The notes under the pieces: generated by a model
Databases searched by the model: none
Seen by the model: only the letters and a program-made list of their open reading frames with translations
What the model was told of the DNA's origin: nothing
Shown here: one piece after another, positions 33,911-42,597 of the stretch
Layout: each line of letters starts with the position of its first letter
Position numbering within the stretch: the first letter of the stretch is position 1
Translations under genes and position numbers: made by a program
Assembly: GCA_046348365.1 (NCBI GenBank)
Contig: JAXMEL010000004.1
Location: 372,001 to 436,000 of the forward strand
Direction of reading: 5' to 3'
Length of the DNA stretch: 64,000 bases
Source of the DNA: JAEUPI01 sp046348365
GTDB taxonomy: Bacteria > Pseudomonadota > Gammaproteobacteria > Burkholderiales > Burkholderiaceae_C

Positions 33911-35578
33911 ATGCAGTGGTGGCTGTCGTTTCGATCGCTACGTTCGTGCGCGGTGCTCGCGGCCATGGTGGCCGCGGCGGCGGCGCTCGCGGCGCCGAAA
34001 ACGGTGTGTACGGTCACCATCAACTCGGCCGACGAGCGCGAGGTGTTCAAGCGCAGCCTGCCGGTGGGCGACTACCGGTTCGTCGAACTCGTGCGGCACG
34101 GCCAGCCCGACTGGTTCGCCCAGGCCTGCCGCGAGCGCGTGAGCTGCGACGCGCTGATCGTCTCCGGCCACTTCGACGACGGCACCGAGTTCTACACCGA
34201 CCGCTACGAGGACCGCGAGGCGCTGCCGGTCACCGAGCTGCAGCAGGCGGCGTGCAGCGCCTCGTGCAGCAGCCTGTTCGCCAAGCTGAAAGAGGTGTAT
34301 CTGTTCGGCTGCAACACGCTGAAGAGCGACGCGCGCAACGTGGCCGGCGCCGACGCCGTGCGCAGCCTGGTGCGCGCCGGCCGCTCGGAGGCCGAGGCGC
34401 AGAAGATCGCCGCCGCGTGGAGCGAGCGCTACGGCGAGAGCAACCGCGAGCGGCTGCGCCACATCTTCGCCAACGTGCCGGTGCTCTACGGCTTCGCGTC
34501 GAAGGCGCCGCTCGGGCGCGTGGCCGGCCCGCTGCTCGAGCGCTACTTCGCCAGCGCGCCGGCGGGCGAGGTGGCCAGCGGCCGCGTCAGCCAGACGATG
34601 CTGCAGCTGTTCGGGCCCAGCTCGATGATCGCGGTGCCGGGCCTGGCCGACAGCGATGCCAACGCCAGCTATCGCGGCGACATGTGCGCGCTGGCCGACG
34701 ATGCGCCGAGCGCGTCGCGCAAGCTGGCCTTCGTGCACCAGGTGCTGCAGCGTGATCCGGCCGAGGTGCGCCTGTTCCTCGATCACCTGGAACGCTTCAT
34801 GGCAACGATGGACGCGGCGCCGCGCCGCGAACCGGCCGTGAATCAAGAGCTGGCGGCGATCGAGCGCGACGCCGCGGCGCGCGAGCGCTTCCTCGTATTC
34901 CTGCGCGATGTCGACGAGGCGCCGGTGCAGGCGCGGCTGATCGAGCTGGCGCGCGCCTTCGGCTGGCTCGACGACGAGCAGGCGCGCGCCGAGTTCCTCG
35001 GCCTGGTGCGCAGCCGCATGGCACGCGCCGCGCTGGGCCTGCACGAGGTGGATCTGGTGTGCGCCTCGCCGCATGCGCGCGCGAGCGGGCTCGCGCAGCG
35101 CCTGGCCGCCACCGGCGTGGTGCGCATGACGCAGCCGGCGCATGCCGCGGCGATGGCCTGCCTGGGCGACGCCGACGGCCACGAGCGCATGCTGCAGGCC
35201 CTGACGAGCCCGCGCGACGAGGACGTGCAGATCGCGCAGGTCTACCTGCGGCACCGTCCGCTGGCGCAGGTGAGCGAGGTGCGCGCGCTGGCCGCGGGCA
35301 TCGTGCGCATGAAGGCGGTGGCGGCGCAGGTGCGCGCGCTCGAGACGCTGGCCAAGCAGCGCCTGACCGACCCGCAGAGCGTGCAGGCCATCGCCGGCTT
35401 GTTCACGCAGGTGCGCTCGCTGCCGGTGCAGCGCGCGATCGCCGGCATCCTGATCCGCGCCGACACGCGCTCGATCGAGCGCGAGGCGCTCGCGCGTTCG
35501 CTGCGGCTCAACCGCGTGAAGTCACCCGACGGCCACGACGTGATCGACGCGCTGATCCGCCTGCTGCAAACGGCCTGA
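33911..35578 (+). CDS. Secreted caspase-like paralogue B with helical C-terminus
   Basis: A 555-residue paralogue of the preceding gene, similar along its full length (for example KTVCTVTINSAD, YRFVELV, RAIAGILIRAD). The signal peptide is MQWWLSFRSLRSCAVLAAMV onward. The proposed dyad is H87 in CDALIVSGHFDDG and C134 in KEVYLFGCNTLK, with the same 47-residue spacing. ATG 33911 is preferred to 33845 because it begins the signal peptide. The 70-base gap before it contains a small inverted repeat (GGCTGT...ACAGCC). Confidence 0.72.
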   Translation: MQWWLSFRSLRSCAVLAAMVAAAAALAAPKTVCTVTINSADEREVFKRSLPVGDYRFVELVRHGQPDWFAQACRERVSCDALIVSGHFDDGTEFYTDRYEDREALPVTELQQAACSASCSSLFAKLKEVYLFGCNTLKSDARNVAGADAVRSLVRAGRSEAEAQKIAAAWSERYGESNRERLRHIFANVPVLYGFASKAPLGRVAGPLLERYFASAPAGEVASGRVSQTMLQLFGPSSMIAVPGLADSDANASYRGDMCALADDAPSASRKLAFVHQVLQRDPAEVRLFLDHLERFMATMDAAPRREPAVNQELAAIERDAAARERFLVFLRDVDEAPVQARLIELARAFGWLDDEQARAEFLGLVRSRMARAALGLHEVDLVCASPHARASGLAQRLAATGVVRMTQPAHAAAMACLGDADGHERMLQALTSPRDEDVQIAQVYLRHRPLAQVSEVRALAAGIVRMKAVAAQVRALETLAKQRLTDPQSVQAIAGLFTQVRSLPVQRAIAGILIRADTRSIEREALARSLRLNRVKSPDGHDVIDALIRLLQTA

Positions 35579-35582
35579 ACGC

Positions 35583-36317
35583 TCACGCGCGCACGTCGAC
35601 GTAGACGCCGCGGCCGGTCTTCAGCAGCTGCAGCGTCAGCAGCCGCGCATGCACCGCGTGCCGCGCGCCGGCGGCGTGGCAGCTCACCACCACGGCCACG
35701 GTGTCGAACTGCGGCGCGATCACGCGCAGCGCGGTGCCCGCCGGCAGCGGCTGCGTGTGCAGCAGCGACAGACCGGTGAGCGACACGTCGCGCAGCCGCG
35801 CGCTGGCCTCGCGGCCGGCGCCCGGCAGGCGCAGCACGACGTCGATGTCGCGGCCGAAGCGCTCGCCGCGACGGCGGCCCACGAGTTCGTTGCCGGCGCG
35901 TTCGCCGCCGGGCGCGGGGCCGAGCGGGCTGTCGCAGCGCGCGCAGCGCAGCCCCGGCGCCGGCTCGGCGCTGAAGGCCAGTTGGCAAAACGGGCAGCGC
36001 TTGTCGGCGCGCCACGCGGCCGGATGCGGCGCCACCGCGTCGGCCGCGGCCTTGCCGCGCCCGCCGCGGCGCAAGCTCTGGTCGTAGCGGGCGCGGGCCT
36101 CGGGGTCGCCGAGCACCTGATAGGCCGCGTTTAGCCGCGCGGCGCGCTCGGGGTCGCCGCCGAGATCGGGGTGCGCGCGCAGCGTGGACATCAGCGCGCG
36201 GTAAGCGGCCTTGATCACCTCGGCTGGCGCCTCGGGCTGGACGAACAGCATGCGGTAGTGATTGCGGCGTTCGGGCGGTGGCATGCGCGGGCGCGGTTCT
36301 GTGCGAATCCGTGTCAT
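35583..36317 (-). CDS. J-domain / zinc ribbon / PilZ fusion protein
   Basis: A 244-residue protein with three parts. Residues 19-80 are a J domain with the HPD tripeptide at 49-51 (AHPDLGG) and ARLNAAYQVLGDPEARARYD. Residues 105-131 hold two C-x-x-C pairs (C108/C111, C125/C128), a probable zinc ribbon. Residues 145-240 are a PilZ domain with RRRGER (148-153) and DVSLTG (177-182), the c-di-GMP-binding motifs. This suggests c-di-GMP control of DnaK recruitment. It is convergent with paralogue B, four bases apart. Confidence 0.85.
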   Translation of the reverse strand: MTRIRTEPRPRMPPPERRNHYRMLFVQPEAPAEVIKAAYRALMSTLRAHPDLGGDPERAARLNAAYQVLGDPEARARYDQSLRRGGRGKAAADAVAPHPAAWRADKRCPFCQLAFSAEPAPGLRCARCDSPLGPAPGGERAGNELVGRRRGERFGRDIDVVLRLPGAGREASARLRDVSLTGLSLLHTQPLPAGTALRVIAPQFDTVAVVVSCHAAGARHAVHARLLTLQLLKTGRGVYVDVRA

Positions 36318-36455
36318 CGGCGCGCCGCGGCCGATCTTGAGCGTCGATTCACGGGGTCAAAGCGGGTTTGTTCGCCGGCTGCGCGCGCGGCGCGGCCGCA
36401 TGCTTGGGCACGGCTATGCTCGCGCCTGTGGGATGAACCGCATGGAGACTCGCCT

Positions 36456-37091
36456 ATGACCGCGCGCATTCGATCGTTATCGGCCCGGGCCCTGGCGCCG
36501 TTGGTGCCGCTGGCCGGTGCTGCGCTGCTCGCCGGCTGCGCGTCGACCCAACTCGATGCGCAATGGGTCGATCCGCAGCTGTCGCCGGGCCTGCTGCGCG
36601 GCGCGCGCGTGATGGTGGCCTGCGAGGCGCACGAGGTGGTGCTCAAGCAGATCTGCCAGGACCAGCTCGCCGCCGAACTCAGCGCGCGCGGCGGCACGCC
36701 GGTGCCGCTGGCCGACACCGGCAGCCCGGGCCCGGGGCGCGCACCGTTGAGCGACGCCGCGCTGGCCGCTGCGCGCGCGGCCGGCGCCAAGGCGGTGCTG
36801 GTGCATGCGGTGACGGTGGCCGACGTGGCCTCGGGCGGCGGCATGTCGGTGTCGATCGGCGGCATGAGCATCGGCGGCGGCGGTGGTGTCGGCGTCGGCG
36901 TGTCGGTGCCGGTGGGCACGCCGCGCAGCCACAGCGGCTACGCGATCGAAAGCCGCCTCACCGACGCTGCCAGCGGGCGCGTGCTGCTCACGGCGAAAGC
37001 GAGTGCGCGACCGTCGGCCGACGTGAATGCCCAGATCGCCGAGCTGACCAAGGCGGTGTTCGCCGCCGCCGACCAGGCCAAGGCGTTCTGA
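36456..37091 (+). CDS. Exported lipoprotein of unknown function
   Basis: A 211-residue lipoprotein (lipobox LLAGC-AS). The mature start TQLDAQWVDPQLSP recalls DUF4136-like lipoproteins. A glycine-rich central run (about residues 128-150, GGGMSVSIGGMSIGGGGG) is followed by SGYAIESRLTDAASGRVLLTAKA. Function is unknown. It is transcribed away from the J/PilZ gene, and the 138-base gap may contain promoters for both. Confidence 0.72.
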   Translation: MTARIRSLSARALAPLVPLAGAALLAGCASTQLDAQWVDPQLSPGLLRGARVMVACEAHEVVLKQICQDQLAAELSARGGTPVPLADTGSPGPGRAPLSDAALAAARAAGAKAVLVHAVTVADVASGGGMSVSIGGMSIGGGGGVGVGVSVPVGTPRSHSGYAIESRLTDAASGRVLLTAKASARPSADVNAQIAELTKAVFAAADQAKAF

Positions 37092-37132
37092 CCGCAGCGG
37101 CCCGGTGATGCCGCCGTGCAGCGTGGGCGGCG

Positions 37133-37933
37133 TCAGGCCACCACGCCACGCACGACCCAGGCCCGCGCGGCCAGCGAGATCGCGCCGCCCGGCCCGACCG
37201 GCACGCGCGAGCGCAGTGCGCGGCGCAGCCGCTGGCGCCTGGCGTCGTCGAGCCCGGCCACGTAGCTCGGCGCCGGGCCCTGGCCGCCGAGAAAGGGTTG
37301 CCAGTAGTCGTCGAAGCTGCTGAAGCGGGTCTCGATCTCGACCGCGCCGGCGCGCACCTGCTGCAGGCCTGCGCGCGCGAACAGCGCCGCCAGCGCCTCG
37401 CTCTGGCAGATCGGGTAGCGCATGCCTTCGTCGAGGCGTTCGGCGGCGGCGTCGATCGAGATCGCGGCGTCCCAGAACAGGCGCAGCGCGCGCATGCGCA
37501 GCGCGTAGTCCCACACCGCGGCGGCCACGATGCCGCCGCTGTGGGTGACGCGCCGCATCTCGCGCAGCGCCGCCGGCGCGTCGGGCAGCACGTTGAGCAC
37601 CAGGCTCGACACCGTGATGTCCACCGCCGCATCGGGCAGCGGCAGCGACTCGGCGTTCGCGCGAATCAGCGTGGCGCGCTGGCCGAGCGCCGCGTGCGCA
37701 TGCTCGACGAAGCCCGCCGACGGCTCGACGCCGAACAGCTGGCGCGGCGACGCACGGTCGGCGATCGCCATGCACAGCGCGCCGGTGCCGCAGCCCACGT
37801 CGAGCCAGCGCAGGCCGTGGCGCTGCGCCAGCCAGGCCAGGAAGCGCGTGGCGAGCAACCGGCTCCAGCGGCCCATGAACCGCTCGTACGGCTCGCCGAG
37901 CTGCCAGGTGTCGGGCACGGGCTGGACGGTCAT
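37133..37933 (-). CDS. Class I SAM-dependent methyltransferase
   Basis: A 266-residue methyltransferase of the UbiE/type-11 kind. Motif I is LDVGCGTGAL; the acidic residue after strand 2 is in LFGVEPSAGF; motif II/III is LPLPDAAVDITVSSLVLNVL; and ALREMRRVTHSGG is the post-II helix and strand. The substrate is unknown. It lies between two plus-strand genes and is convergent with the lipoprotein gene. Confidence 0.9.
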   Translation of the reverse strand: MTVQPVPDTWQLGEPYERFMGRWSRLLATRFLAWLAQRHGLRWLDVGCGTGALCMAIADRASPRQLFGVEPSAGFVEHAHAALGQRATLIRANAESLPLPDAAVDITVSSLVLNVLPDAPAALREMRRVTHSGGIVAAAVWDYALRMRALRLFWDAAISIDAAAERLDEGMRYPICQSEALAALFARAGLQQVRAGAVEIETRFSSFDDYWQPFLGGQGPAPSYVAGLDDARRQRLRRALRSRVPVGPGGAISLAARAWVVRGVVA

Positions 37934-38054
37934 CGCGGGCAGGCTGCTCCTGCGGATGCTGCGAGCCAGGGTACTCCCGCGGGGCGGGCGGTGTCGACCT
38001 GGCGGCGTGCGCCGCGTGGTAGAACCGGCACGCCTTCACGTCCGGAGCCTGCCG

Positions 38055-38792
38055 ATGGTCGAACTCCACGTCGATATTCCCACCGCCGATGGCTCGATGA
38101 ACAGCTTCGTGGTCCATCCCGAGGAGGGCGGCCCGCACCCGGTGGTGTTGTTCTACATGGACGCACCCGGCAAGCGCGAGGAGCTGCACGACATGGCGCG
38201 GCGCATCGCCGCCACCGGCTACTTCGTGGTGCTGCCGAACCTGTACTACCGCCGCTCGCGCGACTACGTGCTGAAGGAGCGCACCGAGCCGCTGATGGCC
38301 GAGATGTTCGAGCACATGCGTTCGCTGAACCGCCACACCAACGCGCGCGACACGCGGGCCATGCTGGCGTACGTGGACTGCAGGCCCGACGTGGCAGACG
38401 GCAGGCGCATCGCCGGCCTGGGCTACTGCATGAGCGGGCCGTTCGTCGTGTGGGCGGCGGCGGACTATCCGCAGCGCTTTGCCTGCATCGCGTCGATCCA
38501 CGGCGCCAACATGGCCACCGCCGAGCCCGACTCGCCGCACCGCGTGGCGGCGCAGCTGCGCTGCGAGAGCTACATGGCCTGCGCGCAGACCGACATCTGG
38601 GCGCCGCCGGAGCACATCGCGCAGTTCGAGGCCGGGCTGCGCGGCAGCGGCCAGCCGTATCGGCTCGAGTGGTATCCGGGGGCCGAGCACGGCTTCGTGT
38701 TTCCGGGGCGCGCGGCGTACCACCGCGCGTCGGCGGAGCGGCACTGGGAGCGCATCCTCTCGTTGTTCGATCGCAAGCTGCGCGCACGCTGA
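38055..38792 (+). CDS. Dienelactone hydrolase family protein
   Basis: A 245-residue alpha/beta hydrolase. The nucleophile elbow is GLGYCMSG (Cys as in dienelactone hydrolase), the probable acid is in ACAQTDIWAPP, and the His is in PGAEHGFVFPG. VVLFYMDAPGKREELHDMARRIA near the start is typical of the DLH family. The true substrate is unknown. The ATG at 38055 starts MVELHVDIPTADG. Confidence 0.92.
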   Translation: MVELHVDIPTADGSMNSFVVHPEEGGPHPVVLFYMDAPGKREELHDMARRIAATGYFVVLPNLYYRRSRDYVLKERTEPLMAEMFEHMRSLNRHTNARDTRAMLAYVDCRPDVADGRRIAGLGYCMSGPFVVWAAADYPQRFACIASIHGANMATAEPDSPHRVAAQLRCESYMACAQTDIWAPPEHIAQFEAGLRGSGQPYRLEWYPGAEHGFVFPGRAAYHRASAERHWERILSLFDRKLRAR

Positions 38793-38828
38793 GCCCGCGC
38801 GCGTCTTGGCAGCGTCGACAATGCCGGC

Positions 38829-40415
38829 ATGCTCGGGCCAGCATGTCGTGCGGCGGTGTTCGTGGGCGCATGGCTGTGCGGCGCGCTGGCGTGGGCGCAG
38901 GCGGGCGATCGCGCCGAGCGCTGGTTCGATGGCGCGCGGCCGCGCCCGCTCGCGCAGCAGGCGCTGCAGCTGCTGGCCGAGGCGCCGGGCCACGGCCTCG
39001 ACGCGCGCGACTACGCGCTCGATGCGCTCGGCAGCGGTTTCGCGCGCGCCGCGCGCGGCGCGCCGCTCGGTGTTGACGAGCGCGTGGCGCTCGGCGCCCG
39101 GCTCGATGCTGCGCTGCGCCGTTACCTGCACGATCTGCACCGCGGGCGCATCGATCCGCGCACGCTGCATCCGCGCTATGCGATCGCGCCGCGCGAGCAT
39201 TTCGATGCCGACGAGCTGCTGAACGAAGCGCTCGCGCGCGGCGACCCGGGCGCCGCCGTGCGGCGGGCCGTGCCGCAGGTGCCGCAGTACGAGCGGCTGC
39301 GCGAGGCCCTGGCCCGCGCGCGCGCGCTGGCCGCGCACCCGGCCTGGGGCGACAGGCTGCCCGAGCTGCCGCGCGCTGCGCGGCCGGCGCATGCGGGCAA
39401 GCTCGAACCCGGTCAGGCCTGGCCCGGGCTGCCGCTGCTGCAGCAGCGCCTGCAGGCGATGGGCGACCTGCCGGCGAGCGATGCGCGCGCCGCGCCGCCC
39501 GCCTACGACGGCGGGCTGGTGGCCGCCGTGCGCGCGTTCCAGCAGCGCCACGGCCTGGCCGCCGACGGTGTGATCGGCGCGTCGACCTGGCGCGCGCTGC
39601 AGGTCGCGCCGTCGCTGCGCGCGCGGCAGATCGAGCTGGCGCTCGAGCGTCTGCGCTGGACGCCGCTGCTGACGCACGCGCGCACGATCGTGATCAACAT
39701 CCCCGAGTTCGTGCTGCGCGCCTACGAGGTGCACGACGGCCGCATCGAGGTGCAGCGGACGATGAAAGTCGTGGTCGGCAAGGCGCTCGACACGCGCACG
39801 CCGCTGATCGAGGCCGAGCTGCGCTACATCGAGTGCAGCCCGTTCTGGAACGTGCCGCCGTCGATCGCGCGCGCCGAGGTCGTGCCGCTGCTGCTGCGCC
39901 AGAGCGCGGTGTGGGCGCGCGACGGCTACGAGTTCGTCGATGCGCGCGGCGCGGTCGATGCCGCGTACTCGCGCGCCAAGCTCGACGCCGTGCTCGCCGG
40001 GCAGCTGCGCATCCGCCAGCGGCCGGGGCCGCGCAATCCGCTGGGCGACATCAAGTTCGTGTTTCCGAACGACGAGCAGATCTACCTGCATCACACGCCG
40101 GCCACGCGCCTGTTCGAGCGCGAGCGGCGCGACTTCAGCCACGGCTGCATCCGCGTCGAGCAGCCGGTGGAGCTGGCCACCTTCGTGCTGCGCGGCATGC
40201 CAGCGTGGAGCGAGTCACGCATCCGGCAGGCCATGGATCACGGCACATCGGCTACCCTTGCCGTAACGCAGCCGGTGCACGTGCTGATCGCCTATGCCAC
40301 CGCGCTGGTCAAGGACGGACGCGTGCATTTCTTCGACGATCTCTACGGCCTCGACGCGATGCTCGACGCCGCCTTGCAGCGAGAATCGGCACGCCGCGCG
40401 GCAGCGGCATCCTGA
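38829..40415 (+). CDS. L,D-transpeptidase (LdtD/YcbB-like) with PG-binding domain
   Basis: A 528-residue periplasmic enzyme that forms 3-3 cross-links in peptidoglycan. It has a signal peptide (CRAAVFVGAWLCGALAWAQA), a helical scaffold, a peptidoglycan-binding module (AVRAFQQRHGLAADGVIGAS), and a YkuD catalytic domain with the conserved His in YLHHTPA and the nucleophile Cys in FSHGCIRVEQP. The length and layout match YcbB. It is six bases ahead of the DUF882 gene, the same order as E. coli ycbB-ycbK. Confidence 0.93.
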   Translation: MLGPACRAAVFVGAWLCGALAWAQAGDRAERWFDGARPRPLAQQALQLLAEAPGHGLDARDYALDALGSGFARAARGAPLGVDERVALGARLDAALRRYLHDLHRGRIDPRTLHPRYAIAPREHFDADELLNEALARGDPGAAVRRAVPQVPQYERLREALARARALAAHPAWGDRLPELPRAARPAHAGKLEPGQAWPGLPLLQQRLQAMGDLPASDARAAPPAYDGGLVAAVRAFQQRHGLAADGVIGASTWRALQVAPSLRARQIELALERLRWTPLLTHARTIVINIPEFVLRAYEVHDGRIEVQRTMKVVVGKALDTRTPLIEAELRYIECSPFWNVPPSIARAEVVPLLLRQSAVWARDGYEFVDARGAVDAAYSRAKLDAVLAGQLRIRQRPGPRNPLGDIKFVFPNDEQIYLHHTPATRLFERERRDFSHGCIRVEQPVELATFVLRGMPAWSESRIRQAMDHGTSATLAVTQPVHVLIAYATALVKDGRVHFFDDLYGLDAMLDAALQRESARRAAAAS

Positions 40416-40421
40416 GCCCCG

Positions 40422-40973
40422 ATGCAGAGCTTGATTCAGATCACTCGACGGCGCTGGCTGATGCGCCAGGGCGCGCGCGCCGCATCGCTCGGCGCCGCGG
40501 CGCTGGCGCTGCCGGCACGCGCCGGCAGCGCGCACGCGATCGCGCTGGTGCACACGCACACGCGCGAGTCGATCGACATCGTCTATGCGCGCGGGGGCCA
40601 GGTCGTGCCCGAGGCGATGGCGGCGATCAACCGCTTCCTGCGCGATCACTACACCGGCGACGTGGGCGTGATCGATCCGGCGCTGCTCGACCAGTTGCAG
40701 CGCGTGCGCCTCGCGCTCGGCAGCGCGCGCGCGTTCGAGGTGATCTCGGGCTATCGCTCGCCGCACACCAACGCCCGGCTGCGCGCACAGGGCGGCGGTG
40801 GTGTGGCCCAGCACAGCCTGCACATGGAAGGCCGCGCCATCGACGTGCGCCTGCCCGGCACGGCGCTGGCCGAGCTGCGCGATGCCGCGCTCGATCTGCA
40901 CCTCGGCGGTGTGGGTTTCTATGCGCGCGAAGCCTTCGTGCACCTCGACAGCGGCCGCGTGCGGCACTGGTGA
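40422..40973 (+). CDS. DUF882/YcbK-family peptidoglycan endopeptidase (MepK-like)
   Basis: A 183-residue protein with a twin-arginine-like N-terminus (QITRRRWLMRQG) followed by an Ala-rich h-region, so Tat export is plausible. The M15-type zinc site is visible: SGYRSPHTNARL, SLHMEGRAIDVRLP (His and Asp ligands) and AFVHLDSGRVRHW (last His). E. coli MepK cleaves the 3-3 cross-links made by L,D-transpeptidases, so this pair probably makes and trims the same bonds. Confidence 0.92.
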   Translation: MQSLIQITRRRWLMRQGARAASLGAAALALPARAGSAHAIALVHTHTRESIDIVYARGGQVVPEAMAAINRFLRDHYTGDVGVIDPALLDQLQRVRLALGSARAFEVISGYRSPHTNARLRAQGGGGVAQHSLHMEGRAIDVRLPGTALAELRDAALDLHLGGVGFYAREAFVHLDSGRVRHW

Positions 40974-40999
40974 GAACCCTTGCGGATCTACAACTTGTT

Positions 41000-41015
41000 G
41001 CGCCTTAAGAGGCGC
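41000..41015 (+). terminator. Weak terminator-like hairpin after the DUF882 gene
   Basis: GCGCC-TTAAGA-GGCGC followed by CTTTC, 27 bases after the stop codon. The five-pair stem and short T run make it a marginal Rho-independent terminator. Confidence 0.4.
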
Positions 41016-41089
41016 CTTTCGCTCCTGCGCGCATCCAACTTTGCCGCCGCGCCAAAGAAGGTACGGCAGTTCGGGGCACAATGGCACCC

Positions 41090-41524
41090 ATGCCCAACAT
41101 TGCCTCCGTCCTGAAAGCCGAAATCGCCCGCGTGGCTCGCAAGGAGATCCGCGCCGGCGTCGAACAACTCAAGAAGGCCTCCAGCGCCTACCGCAGCGAC
41201 ATCGCCGCGCTCAAGCGGCGCTGCCAGGTGCTCGAGCAGCAACTGCGCAGCGTGAGCCGCGGCACCGCGAAAGCGAAGCCCGCAGGCGGGCAGGCCGAAG
41301 ACGGCACCGCGCACCGCTTCAGCGCCAAGGGCCTGGCCTCGCATCGCCGCCGCCTGGGCCTGTCGGCGTCGGACTTCGGCCTGCTCGTGGGTGCGTCGGG
41401 GCAGTCGATCTACAAGTGGGAAGAGGGCACGGCACGCCCGCGCGCCAGGAACATCGAGGCCATCGCCCAGGTGCGCACGATGGGCAAGCGCGAAGTCGCC
41501 GCCAAGCTGGCCGAGCTGCGCTGA
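41090..41524 (+). CDS. Coiled-coil / XRE-type HTH protein
   Basis: A 144-residue protein. Residues about 5-60 form a basic coiled coil (KAEIARVARKEIRAGVEQLK ... ALKRRCQVLEQQL). Residues about 80-140 contain a Cro/C1-type helix-turn-helix: LASHRRRLGLSASDFGLLVG and QSIYKWEEGTARPRARN. It is probably a small DNA-binding regulator whose coiled coil forms dimers. In-frame ATG 41081 is an alternative start. Targets are unknown. Confidence 0.8.
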   Translation: MPNIASVLKAEIARVARKEIRAGVEQLKKASSAYRSDIAALKRRCQVLEQQLRSVSRGTAKAKPAGGQAEDGTAHRFSAKGLASHRRRLGLSASDFGLLVGASGQSIYKWEEGTARPRARNIEAIAQVRTMGKREVAAKLAELR

Positions 41525-41559
41525 CCCGCGCGCGGTGCGCGCTGAAAGAAGCGCGCGCG

Positions 41560-42186
41560 TCAGAACCCGAGCGTGAGGCCGAGCATCGCCTCGGCCTGCG
41601 TCAGCGTGTCGCCGCGGATCGAGACCGTGCAGCCGCCCGAGCAGAAGAACGCGCCGTCGCTGCGCAGCAGCGTGGCGTAGCCGCGCAGTTCGGCGCGCAG
41701 CGCGAGCTGCGACGCGGCGGCCCATTGCCAGCCCAGAGCGATGCTCATCGACGCGCGCGTGCGCGAGATCGTGCCCGGCAGCCGCGGGCTCAGGTGCGTG
41801 AGGCCGAGTCCGCCGGACACGTACGGCCCCTGGCCGATGGGGCCGTCGAACCAGTTCACGCCGCCGACGTGCAGATAGGTCAGCTGCAGCGGCAGTTCGC
41901 TCGGCGATCCCGCGGCGGCGGCGGCGCCGAGCGCCAGCCGCGTGCGCTGGTGCGAAGCGAACCACTGCAACTGGCGGCTGCCGTCGTAGGGCAGCTCGAG
42001 CGCGATCGATGCCGCGGCGCGGCTCGCCAGCTCGAGATCGGTGGTGGAACTGCCAGCGGCCTGGAAGCCGCTGCCGGTGCGCATGCCGCCGTAGGCGGTG
42101 ATCGCGCGCTGCGCCGAGACCGGCGCCGCCGCCAGCGCGAGCGCGATCATCACGATGAGCAGGCCGGGTCGATATGGTCGCGACAT
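41560..42186 (-). CDS. Outer-membrane beta-barrel-like protein
   Basis: A 208-residue protein with signal peptide (LLIVMIALALAAAPVSA-QR) and alternating amphipathic strands ending in the terminal Phe, MLGLTLGF, as in eight-stranded OmpA/OmpW-type barrels. One Cys pair (FFCSGGCTV) sits in a probable loop. It is divergent from the DUF4266/DUF3570 operon with 180 bases between; no functional link is shown. Confidence 0.72.
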   Translation of the reverse strand: MSRPYRPGLLIVMIALALAAAPVSAQRAITAYGGMRTGSGFQAAGSSTTDLELASRAAASIALELPYDGSRQLQWFASHQRTRLALGAAAAAGSPSELPLQLTYLHVGGVNWFDGPIGQGPYVSGGLGLTHLSPRLPGTISRTRASMSIALGWQWAAASQLALRAELRGYATLLRSDGAFFCSGGCTVSIRGDTLTQAEAMLGLTLGF

Positions 42187-42366
42187 GCCGCGATGTTAAT
42201 CGGCCGCTTGAACGGAGGCGTCACGGCGGCGGTGTTGACCGCTGGTCACAAGGTCGTTCGTGGCAGGAGGCTATTCTTCAGTGAACCTTCATCGCTGCCG
42301 CACATAGTCGCCGCTGCCGTCGCATGGGCGATGCGCGCTTCAACTTCTTCTGCGCCTCTCATCATC

Positions 42367-42597
42367 ATGAACTTGACCTTCCGGCGGCGCGTGGCCGTCG
42401 CATGGCTGTGTGCGGCGGGCCTTGCCGGCTGCGGCAACCTCGGCGTGCAGCCGTGGGAACGCGACCTGCTGGCCAAGCCCTCGATGCAGCTGTCGGTCTC
42501 GCCGCTGATCGACGCGATCGACGATCACATCTACTTCAGCAAGGAGGCCGCCACCGGGGGCCGCAGCTTCGGCGGCGGAGGCTGTGGATGCAACTGA
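42367..42597 (+). CDS. DUF4266 mini-lipoprotein
   Basis: A 76-residue protein of the DUF4266 family. The lipoprotein signal is VAVAWLCAAGLAGC-GN, leaving only about 54 mature residues: QPWERDLLAKPSMQL, a DDHIYFSKEAATGG stretch, and the C-terminal GGGGCGCN. The conserved tail of two cysteines framed by glycines is striking and could bind a metal or cofactor, or be a substrate of the operon's thioredoxin. Its last 10 bases overlap the DUF3570 gene. Function is unknown. Confidence 0.85.
   Translation: MNLTFRRRVAVAWLCAAGLAGCGNLGVQPWERDLLAKPSMQLSVSPLIDAIDDHIYFSKEAATGGRSFGGGGCGCN

Noticed and set aside
36477..40142. Very long open frame antisense to several genes
   Set aside because: It is antisense to clear families (lipoprotein, dienelactone hydrolase, L,D-transpeptidase), has low-complexity Arg/Ala composition and no domain; an effect of high GC.
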